This document shows positions 1 through 4,553 of a stretch of DNA of 5,448 bases, piece by piece. The DNA is from Pseudonocardiales bacterium. Its GTDB lineage: Bacteria; Actinomycetota; Actinomycetes; Mycobacteriales; Jatrophihabitantaceae. The stretch lies in the NCBI GenBank assembly GCA_030840415.1, contig JAVEEO010000462.1:1-5448 (forward strand), written 5' to 3'. The notes under the pieces were generated by a model. The model had not been told where the DNA came from, searched no databases, and saw nothing but the letters and a program-made list of their open reading frames with translations. A program made the translations under genes and the position numbers. Every line of letters starts with the position of its first letter. The stretch's first letter is position 1.

Positions 1-1
1 G

Positions 2-358
2 TCGGAGGTCCTGCCGTACCTCGAGGATGCCGTCGAGGCGATCAAGGACGCCGACCTGGGCGAGCCGGCCCCACGTCGCCGGTCCGGCACCCGGCGCGGC
101 ACCAGCCAGGCGACCCGCACCAGCCCGGCGACCCGCACCAGCGCCCGGAAGGCCACCACCGGCAGCGCCACGGCAGGCACCCGCAAGGCGTCGGCCACCA
201 AGAGCGCGGCTCGCACCGCGCCGGCCGCCAAGAGCGTCGCTCGCACCGCGCCGGCGGCCAAGAGCACCGCACGCAAGGTCGCTGCCAAGACCACCGCTGC
301 CGCCAAGGCACCGGCCAAGAGCAGCACCGCTCGCAAGGCACCCGCCAAGAAGGCCTGA
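2..358 (+). CDS. Partial C-terminus of a Lys/Arg/Ala-rich tail protein, possibly HbhA-like
   Basis: The 5' end lies outside the window; 118 codons and a TGA remain in the frame starting at base 2. The first ~24 visible residues are acidic and helix-like (SEVLPYLEDAVEAIKDADLG). They are followed by a 94-residue tail with about 13 Arg and 12 Lys, no Asp or Glu, and many Ala, Thr, Ser and Pro. Its last residues, KAPAKKA, resemble the tails of actinobacterial HbhA, HupB and similar nucleic-acid- or heparin-binding proteins. The next gene is DUF2516; in Mycobacterium tuberculosis hbhA (Rv0475) directly precedes the DUF2516 gene Rv0476, so an HbhA-type surface or lipid-associated protein is the favoured guess. 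The fold-defining N-terminal part is not visible. A histone-like protein, or another DNA-binding protein with a basic tail, remains possible. The reading frame is secure; the identity is inference. Confidence 0.8.
   Translation, partial: SEVLPYLEDAVEAIKDADLGEPAPRRRSGTRRGTSQATRTSPATRTSARKATTGSATAGTRKASATKSAARTAPAAKSVARTAPAAKSTARKVAAKTTAAAKAPAKSSTARKAPAKKA
110..145 (+). repeat. 18-bp tandem repeat in the basic tail
   Basis: Two 18-base units (110-127 and 128-145) differ only in their last three bases and encode ATRTSP followed by ATRTSA. They lie in frame in the basic tail and probably arose by slippage or unequal exchange. Confidence 0.75.
200..289 (+). repeat. 30-bp tandem repeat in the basic tail
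   Basis: Three consecutive 30-base units start at 200, 230 and 260, each opening with AAGAGC. They encode KSAARTAPAA, KSVARTAPAA and the diverged KSTARKVAAK. The first two units are nearly identical, differing only at a few positions; the third has drifted. The repeat is in frame, so changes in copy number would lengthen or shorten the basic tail by ten residues. Confidence 0.8.
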
Positions 359-388
359 CCCCCGCTCGCGGGTAGCTGCCCGAAAGCC

Positions 389-430
389 GCTGCGCCCCGG
401 CCCCTGAATCCTTTCGGGCCGGGGCGCAGC
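389..430 (+). terminator. Strong hairpin terminator behind the basic-tail gene
   Basis: A perfect 15-bp inverted repeat, arms 389-403 and 416-430 (GCTGCGCCCCGGCCC and its complement), has a 12-base loop and starts 30 bases after the stop codon. It is followed by a modest T-rich stretch (ATTTCTTCGATT, 431-442). Many GC-rich actinobacterial terminators have such a weak T-tract. The predicted DUF2516 promoter begins directly downstream, so the hairpin appears to insulate the two genes. Confidence 0.8.
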
Positions 431-441
431 ATTTCTTCGAT

Positions 442-447
442 TACGCT
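442..447 (+). promoter_or_regulatory. Predicted -10 element, leaderless DUF2516 promoter
   Basis: TACGCT fits the actinobacterial TANNNT -10 consensus and ends 7 bases before the GTG start at 455. A transcript would then begin at or next to the start codon. No convincing -35 hexamer is seen; that region falls in the right arm of the terminator. Confidence 0.5.
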
Positions 448-454
448 GGTAGGC

Positions 455-751
455 GTGCAGACCATCAGGAACATCGAGAACGGCCTGCTTCTGGTTGTGT
501 TCCTGGGAGTGCTGGCCCTGCAGCTGTGGGCACTGGTCGACTGCATCACGCGCAAGGCCCCCGCGTTCCCGGCCGCCGGCAAGCTCACCAAACCGACCTG
601 GATCCTGCTGACCGCGGTGGCGGTCGCGCCGGTGGCCTTCCTGCAGGACGTGACCAACCTGCTCGCCTACATCGGCATCATCGTCAGCTGTGTGTACCTC
701 GCCGACGTCCGGCCGGCCGTCCGCGAGATCAGCGGCCCGTCGCGCTGGTAG
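455..751 (+). CDS. DUF2516 family small membrane protein
   Basis: This 98-residue protein is close to the usual size of DUF2516 proteins, which are found in actinobacteria and have no established function. Three hydrophobic segments are visible, at about residues 10-29, 48-64 and 68-84. Between the first two is a short loop with the family-like KLTKPTW stretch (43-49). The C-terminus carries YLADVRPAVREI (81-92), matching the conserved VYL-DVRP ending of the family. It should be an integral membrane protein. The GTG at 455 is chosen because it opens the reading frame just before the first helix and because a TANNNT element sits 7 bases upstream; there is no good Shine-Dalgarno sequence, so a leaderless mRNA is likely. 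The order basic-tail gene then DUF2516 matches the M. tuberculosis Rv0475-Rv0476 order. Confidence 0.9.
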   Translation: MQTIRNIENGLLLVVFLGVLALQLWALVDCITRKAPAFPAAGKLTKPTWILLTAVAVAPVAFLQDVTNLLAYIGIIVSCVYLADVRPAVREISGPSRW

Positions 752-756
752 ATCTG

Positions 757-772
757 CGGCAACCAGTTGCCG
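757..772. terminator. Compact inverted repeat, possible bidirectional terminator
   Basis: CGGCAAC-CA-GTTGCCG is a perfect 7-bp inverted repeat, realistically a 6-bp stem with a 4-base loop. It lies inside the 27-base gap between the convergent DUF2516 and DUF962 genes, where it could end transcription from both sides. There is no T-tract on either strand, so efficiency is uncertain. Confidence 0.5.
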
Positions 773-778
773 GTCTGC

Positions 779-1165
779 TCAGGCGACCAGCCGTACCGCG
801 GGCTCGGTCCAGTTCGAGGCCGTCCGGTGCTCGGGGTGTTCGGCCAGCCAGTCCCGGGCGATCAGGGTCAACTCCCGGTCCCGGCCCCGGAGCATCATCG
901 CGATCATCTGGGCATCGCCGCGCAGGGACCACAGCGGGTGGCCGAAGCTGGCCGGGTTGTTGCCCTCGATCAGCCAGTGGCTCGGCCAGGCGGTGCCGTA
1001 GCCGAGCACCGGCAGCGCGGCCATCAGTCGGCGCCGGCCGGTCAGCAGGCCCAGCACCGTCAACGCCAGTCCCGACAGGCTGCCCGCGGCATGCACCCTG
1101 CGGGTCAGCGGCTTGGAGTGCATGGCCACGTAGTAGGGGAAGAACTCCTGGTAGCTGCCGAACAT
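779..1165 (-). CDS. DUF962 / Mpo1-like (YGL010w-type) membrane protein
   Basis: A 128-residue protein with the DUF962 hallmarks: MFGSYQEFFPYYVAMHSKP at the N-terminus, an HAAG turn (25-28), two hydrophobic segments (about 26-42 and 46-62), then HWLIEGNNPASFGHPLWS (63-80). The yeast member, Mpo1, is an Fe(II)-dependent dioxygenase that shortens 2-hydroxy fatty acids by alpha-oxidation. Histidines 16, 25, 63 and 76 are candidate metal ligands. Bacterial members are mostly uncharacterised, so a lipid oxygenase role here is inference. The protein is shorter than yeast Mpo1 (about 174 residues). The ATG at 1165 is preferred because GGAGGGG lies 7 bases upstream. The frame is open back to 1447, but that extension would overlap the opposite-strand gene and both promoters. 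Confidence 0.87.
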   Translation of the reverse strand: MFGSYQEFFPYYVAMHSKPLTRRVHAAGSLSGLALTVLGLLTGRRRLMAALPVLGYGTAWPSHWLIEGNNPASFGHPLWSLRGDAQMIAMMLRGRDRELTLIARDWLAEHPEHRTASNWTEPAVRLVA

Positions 1166-1171
1166 CGCTGC

Positions 1172-1178
1172 ACCCCTC
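1172..1178 (-). promoter_or_regulatory. Strong ribosome binding site that fixes the DUF962 start
   Basis: On the minus strand GGAGGGG stands 7 bases before the ATG at 1165. It is the clearest Shine-Dalgarno sequence in the window and decides between this start and the longer open frame. Confidence 0.8.
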
Positions 1179-1240
1179 CGCCGGTCCGGACTGCCATTGT
1201 GACCGACCGTTCCGGCGGCAGGCCACCCGGCGCCGCCACT

Positions 1241-1266
1241 CCGGCAGGCAATCCCGGCCCTGCCGG
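1241..1266. promoter_or_regulatory. Inverted repeat, candidate operator upstream of the small gene/GH43 unit
   Basis: CCGGCAGG (1241-1248) and its exact complement CCTGCCGG (1259-1266) are separated by 10 bases. Relative to the predicted transcription start at 1295 this spans about -54 to -29, overlapping the -35 region. A second, overlapping stem, CCCGGC-CCT-GCCGGG (1253-1267), shares the right arm. High GC raises the chance of accidental repeats. Confidence 0.35.
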
Positions 1267-1282
1267 GCCAACCGTCCGGAGG

Positions 1283-1288
1283 TAGCCT
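1283..1288 (+). promoter_or_regulatory. Predicted -10 element, leaderless promoter of the small gene/GH43 unit
   Basis: TAGCCT fits TANNNT and ends 6 bases before the ATG at 1295, placing the transcript start at or beside the start codon. A GGAGG just upstream (1278-1282) is 12 bases from the ATG, too far for a normal ribosome binding site, and would not be in the mRNA if this promoter is used. Confidence 0.5.
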
Positions 1289-1294
1289 GAGCGG

Positions 1295-1483
1295 ATGGTG
1301 GAGCACCCGGACGAAAGCCGCATCGACTCGCGGGCGAATCTCGGACCCGAGGAACTGGCTGCGGGCAGCGATGATCCGCACCGGCAGGCGGAGATCATCC
1401 TGGAGGACTCCGACGCGCGGGTGGCCGACCCGGAGCAGACCAAGCACGACTCATCCCAGACCCCGGATCGGGACGACCACTAG
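1295..1483 (+). CDS. Small acidic hydrophilic protein, function unknown
   Basis: A 62-residue, strongly acidic protein without membrane segments or cysteines. The core NLGPEELAAGSDDPHRQAEI (residues 15-35 region), followed by ILEDSDAR, resembles short conserved hypothetical proteins I recall from mycobacteria and relatives, with an LGPEE-AGSDDP-QAE-ILE-S-ER pattern. No function is known to me. The C-terminus (SSQTPDRDDH) is polar and probably disordered. The ATG at 1295 is supported by a TANNNT element 6 bases upstream. The stop TAG (1481-1483) is followed after three bases by the GTG of the GH43 gene, so the two are very probably co-transcribed and translationally coupled. Coding status rests on this coupling and the remembered pattern; homology should be checked by search. 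Confidence 0.72.
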   Translation: MVEHPDESRIDSRANLGPEELAAGSDDPHRQAEIILEDSDARVADPEQTKHDSSQTPDRDDH

Positions 1484-1486
1484 CCG

Positions 1487-2554
1487 GTGACAGCCACTCT
1501 CGGGCCGCCCGGGGCGGAACCAGGGCGATCGGAGCAGCAGGTGGTCGGCAGAACAGGCCTGGGCGTGGCGTTCGTGCCCGAGGCGGAGGTGGACCAGGGC
1601 GATCCGTTCCTGGTCGAGGTACCGGCCGAGCAGCGCGCGGATCACCCCTTTCGCTACTACGTCTACGTTTCCGCTCCTGGCTTTCCGGTGTACGGCGGCG
1701 ACAGCCTGCTGGATCCGGCCGGCTGGCAGCGGATCGGGGACAGCTGTCCGGGCCTCGGCGAGGATCGCTGGTGCTGGGCGCCGTGCGTGCGCTCCGTGGC
1801 GGGATTGCCGCGGCCCTGGGTGATGCTCTACTCCCGGGCCAAGGGCGCCGGTGAGCCCGAGGGACACCAGCAGCACCGGCTTCGGCGGGCCGACAGCCAA
1901 TCCCCGGCCGGCCCGTTCGTCGACTCCGGCGAGGAGCTGACCGCCGGGCTGGACTTCGCCATCGACCCGGACGTCCACGACGGCGCCGACGGGCAGCGGT
2001 GGCTGTACTTCGCCGTCGACTTCGTCGCTGACGAGCCCTATGGAACCGGCATCGTGCGGGCCCAGATCGGTTCCGACCTGCGGCGGCTGGTCTCCGAGCC
2101 GGCCGCGATCGCCCGACCGGGAGCGCCCTGGCAGGTCTACGACGAGCACCGGTCGATGCCCTGGAAGGACATTCCCGGTGTGCGCTGGGACCGGGCGGAG
2201 ACGGTGCGCTGGTCGACGATCGAGGGGCCGGCGGTGATCACCTCACCCGGCGGGCGCGAGGTGGTGCTCTACAGCGGCGGCAACTTCGCCGACTTCTACG
2301 GTATCGGCGTGGTGGCCAGGGACCCCGACAGCGGGCAGTGGCTGGACCTGAGCCCGTCGCCGGAGGCCGCCCTGCTCGGCCCTGACCCGGCAGTCAACCT
2401 GTTCGGCCCGGGGCACTGCAGCGTGATCACCAGCGACGGCCGGCCGTTCCTGTGCTACCACTTCCGCAGCGCACCCGCTGCACCGCGACAGTTCGGCGTG
2501 GTGCCGCTGCGCTGGAACCCCGAGACCGACCTGCCCGAGCTGGCACCGCGGTAG
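1487..2554 (+). CDS. Family 43-type glycoside hydrolase (five-bladed beta-propeller)
   Basis: This 355-residue protein has the GH43 pattern. Asp39 in QGDPFLVE, followed by YYVYVSA, is the expected general base. Asp160 in AIDPDVHD, followed by DGQRWLYF, is the pKa modulator, and Glu246 in IEGPAVI the general acid. WAPCVR (97-102), LYSGG (261-265), GPGHCSVI (307-314) and CYHF (323-326) are further typical blade motifs. GH43 enzymes are inverting glycosidases, commonly alpha-L-arabinofuranosidases or beta-xylosidases; the substrate cannot be told from this sequence. No signal peptide or extra carbohydrate-binding module is seen, so it should act in the cytoplasm on imported oligosaccharides. The GTG at 1487 lies three bases after the preceding stop and has no strong ribosome binding site, which fits coupled reinitiation. 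The first ~25 residues are probably a flexible extension. It converges on a GH2 gene. Confidence 0.88.
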   Translation: MTATLGPPGAEPGRSEQQVVGRTGLGVAFVPEAEVDQGDPFLVEVPAEQRADHPFRYYVYVSAPGFPVYGGDSLLDPAGWQRIGDSCPGLGEDRWCWAPCVRSVAGLPRPWVMLYSRAKGAGEPEGHQQHRLRRADSQSPAGPFVDSGEELTAGLDFAIDPDVHDGADGQRWLYFAVDFVADEPYGTGIVRAQIGSDLRRLVSEPAAIARPGAPWQVYDEHRSMPWKDIPGVRWDRAETVRWSTIEGPAVITSPGGREVVLYSGGNFADFYGIGVVARDPDSGQWLDLSPSPEAALLGPDPAVNLFGPGHCSVITSDGRPFLCYHFRSAPAAPRQFGVVPLRWNPETDLPELAPR

Positions 2555-2578
2555 CGACCTGGCATCGAGGTAGCGACC
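2541..2578 (+). repeat. 19-bp imperfect tandem duplication over the GH43 stop codon
   Basis: Units 2541-2559 and 2560-2578 match at 17 of 19 bases and both end in GGTAGCGACC. The first contains the last codons and the TAG of the GH43 gene. The second lies in the short gap before the GH2 stop. A 19-base period shifts frame, so the second copy is not an in-frame extension. Confidence 0.75.
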
Positions 2579-2588
2579 GACCGGCAGC

Positions 2589-4490
2589 TCAGGGGGTGCC
2601 GCCGGAGCTCCCCCCGGGATCCATCACCGTCGGCGGGTAGTCGCCGTAGGAGAACGAACCGATCTCGTCGGCCGGAACGGCGGCCGCGGTCCGGCGGGTG
2701 ATCGCGGCCAACGCCGCCAGATCCGCCTTGGGCCGCCGGTCGGCGGTCAGCAACCCGTTCTTCTCCTGCAGGGTGTCGGTGAACTGGGTGTAGCAGAATC
2801 CGCTGATCGCCGGTGCGTCCAGCAGCGCGTCGACCAGTTCCCGGTAGCGCTTCAACAGCTCCTGCGAGGAGCGCACCACCGAGTACCCGTGCCAGGACGG
2901 CCCGTCGTCGGCGTCGTAGGAGATGCCGCCGAATTCGGTGATCATCAGCGGTTGCCCCTCCCGGGTCAGGCCGGGCAGCAGCACCGAGCGGTAGCCGGGT
3001 TGGACGTCCTGCAGGGTGGCGCCGATGGCAGCGGCGTTGCCGTAGCGCTGCCGCAGCACCTCGGCGTGCGGGGTGTAGTCGTGCACCGTGATGACGTCGG
3101 TGACGACCTGCTCCCAGCCGTCGTTGCCGACCACCAGGCGGGTCGGGTCCAAGGCCTTGGTGAGGTGGTAGAGCGCCGTCACGAAGCTGCGCTGCGGCGC
3201 GGAGCTGGTCAGCGTCGGCACGCCCCAGCTCTCGTTTATCGGCACCCAGGCGATGATGCAGGGATGGCTGTAGTCGCGTCGTTGGATCTCCAGCCATTCC
3301 CGGGTGGTTCGCTCCACCGCGCGGGTGGTGTACTCGTAGGCCGCCGGCATCTCGGCCCAGACCAGCAGGCCCAGCCGGTCACACCAGTAGAGGAAGCTCG
3401 GATCGGCGACCTTCTGGTGCAACCGGACGCCGTTGAAGCCCAGGTCGCGCACCAGCTCGACCTCGCGGCGGGCGGCGTCCGGGTCGGGGGTGGCCAGGTG
3501 CGACTCGGTCCAGTAGCACTGGTCGAGCACCAGCCGCAGGAAGTACGGCCGGCCGTTGAGCAGGATCCGGTTCTGCGACGCCTCGATGCTGCGCATCGCC
3601 GTGTAGCTGTGCACCAGGTCGACCGCCGCGCTGCCGGCCTGGTCGTCGGCCCGGTACAGCGTGATCTCGGCCTGGAACAGGTTCGGGGTCTCCGGCGACC
3701 ACAGCATCCGCTGCCGCTCCAGGGTCATGTCGGCCTGCGGGAGCCGCACCGCGATGGTGGCGCGGCCCCGACTCACCGACACCGAGCTGTCGGCCAGCTC
3801 GGTCCCGTCGTGGTCGTCGAGCACCAGGCGCAGCCGTAGCGGCTGCTGGGGTATCTCGTTGAGCCGGACGTCCAACCGCAGCACCGCGCCCTCGACGTCC
3901 GGGGTCCAGCGCAGCTGGTCGATGCGGATGCCCGGTACCGGTTCCAACCACACCCGCTTCCAGATGCCGCTGGTGCGCTCGTACCAGATGGCGTGCGGCT
4001 CCGCCTGCCAGTCCTGCTTGCCGCGCGGCTGCTCGAGATCGTGCGGGTCGTCGACGACGCGGACCACCAGCACCTGGTCCGGGCCCTCGACCAGCGCATC
4101 GGTGATGTCGGCGGAGAAGGGGGTGTGGCCGCCGGTGTGTTCGGCCACCAGCCGGCCGTTCACCCAGACCCGGGCGGAGTAGTCGACGGCGCCGAAATGC
4201 AGCAACAGCCGCTCACCCGGCTGGTGCGGCGGGGTGAAGCTGCGGCGGTACCACAGCACCCGGTGGAAACCGGGGTCACCGATCCCGCTGGCCGTGGATT
4301 CGGGTGGGAACGGCACCGTGATGGCGCGTTCGGCCACCCCGGACGAGGGCTGCCAGTGCTGGTACCAGCAGTTGTCCAGCCCGATGTCGGAGTCGTCGTA
4401 GGAGAACTGCCACTTCCCGGATAGGTCGTACCAGCGGTCGCGGGTCAGCTGGGGTCTGGGATGAATGCCCATCGGCGATTCCACAGTCAC
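2589..4490 (-). CDS. Family 2 glycoside hydrolase (beta-galactosidase/beta-glucuronidase type)
   Basis: A 633-residue protein with GH2 architecture: a jelly-roll sugar-binding domain (about 15-185, with LSGKWQF, WYRRSF and ARVWVNG), an immunoglobulin-like domain (about 186-300), and a TIM-barrel catalytic domain (about 302-600). Asn419-Glu420 in INESWG is the acid/base pair and Glu519 in ITEFGG the nucleophile, so it should be an active retaining beta-glycosidase. NGRPYFLR (312-319), NGVRLHQK (353-360) and WAEMP (378-382) are other family landmarks. It is much shorter than LacZ (about 1,020 residues) and near the length of glucuronidase-like members; specificity is not assignable. No signal peptide is seen, so it is probably cytosolic. 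The GTG at 4490 is chosen because TACCCT lies 7 bases upstream (leaderless pattern); the ATG at 4472 would remove only six residues. The Gly/Ser/Pro-rich C-terminus ends 34 bases from the convergent GH43 gene. Confidence 0.92.
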   Translation of the reverse strand: MTVESPMGIHPRPQLTRDRWYDLSGKWQFSYDDSDIGLDNCWYQHWQPSSGVAERAITVPFPPESTASGIGDPGFHRVLWYRRSFTPPHQPGERLLLHFGAVDYSARVWVNGRLVAEHTGGHTPFSADITDALVEGPDQVLVVRVVDDPHDLEQPRGKQDWQAEPHAIWYERTSGIWKRVWLEPVPGIRIDQLRWTPDVEGAVLRLDVRLNEIPQQPLRLRLVLDDHDGTELADSSVSVSRGRATIAVRLPQADMTLERQRMLWSPETPNLFQAEITLYRADDQAGSAAVDLVHSYTAMRSIEASQNRILLNGRPYFLRLVLDQCYWTESHLATPDPDAARREVELVRDLGFNGVRLHQKVADPSFLYWCDRLGLLVWAEMPAAYEYTTRAVERTTREWLEIQRRDYSHPCIIAWVPINESWGVPTLTSSAPQRSFVTALYHLTKALDPTRLVVGNDGWEQVVTDVITVHDYTPHAEVLRQRYGNAAAIGATLQDVQPGYRSVLLPGLTREGQPLMITEFGGISYDADDGPSWHGYSVVRSSQELLKRYRELVDALLDAPAISGFCYTQFTDTLQEKNGLLTADRRPKADLAALAAITRRTAAAVPADEIGSFSYGDYPPTVMDPGGSSGGTP

Positions 4491-4494
4491 TGAC
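4484..4494. repeat. 11-bp repeat copy over the GH2 start, candidate operator
   Basis: CAGTCACTGAC occurs here and again at 4555-4565. Its core CAGT-C-ACTG is an odd-centred palindrome. This copy covers the GTG start and predicted transcription start of GH2, where a bound protein would block expression. Confidence 0.4.
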
Positions 4495-4497
4495 GAC

Positions 4498-4503
4498 AGG
4501 GTA
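4498..4503 (-). promoter_or_regulatory. Predicted -10 element, leaderless GH2 promoter
   Basis: On the minus strand TACCCT fits TANNNT and is followed by 7 bases and then the GTG start codon at 4490. This is the same arrangement as upstream of DUF2516 and the small acidic gene. No strong -35 is evident. It would let GH2 be transcribed independently of ligB, whose stop is 63 bases upstream. Confidence 0.5.
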
Positions 4504-4553
4504 GTAGCCGGCCGGTGGGCGATGACTACACCCCGCCGATGTCCTGCCCGGAA

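Noticed and set aside
2..358. C-terminus of the end-joining protein Ku
   Set aside because: A ligase gene nearby made this tempting, but that ligase is LigB type, not LigD, and the visible EVLPYLEDAVEAIKD segment does not match the Ku C-terminal pattern I know.
526..1290. A 254-codon + strand frame across DUF2516 and DUF962
   Set aside because: It crosses two real genes on opposite strands and a likely terminator; its composition is the Arg/Pro/Gly-rich pattern of a GC-rich shadow frame.
1166..1447. N-terminal extension of DUF962 up to 1447
   Set aside because: The family match begins at MFGSYQEFF, an excellent ribosome binding site fixes the ATG at 1165, and the extension would overlap the small acidic gene.
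2592..2616. GGGGG/CCCCC stem near the GH2 stop as a terminator
   Set aside because: Only five pairs with a 13-base loop, inside Gly/Ser-rich coding sequence and with no T-tract; likely a by-product of composition.
2889..3839. A 316-codon open frame on the + strand inside GH2
   Set aside because: It is antisense to a well-supported GH2 catalytic domain. Long antisense frames are expected at this GC content, and its translation shows no recognisable domain.
4470..4472. ATG as the start of GH2 instead of the GTG at 4490
   Set aside because: Only a weak purine stretch precedes it, while the GTG sits at the correct distance from a -10 element. The six-residue difference does not affect any domain.
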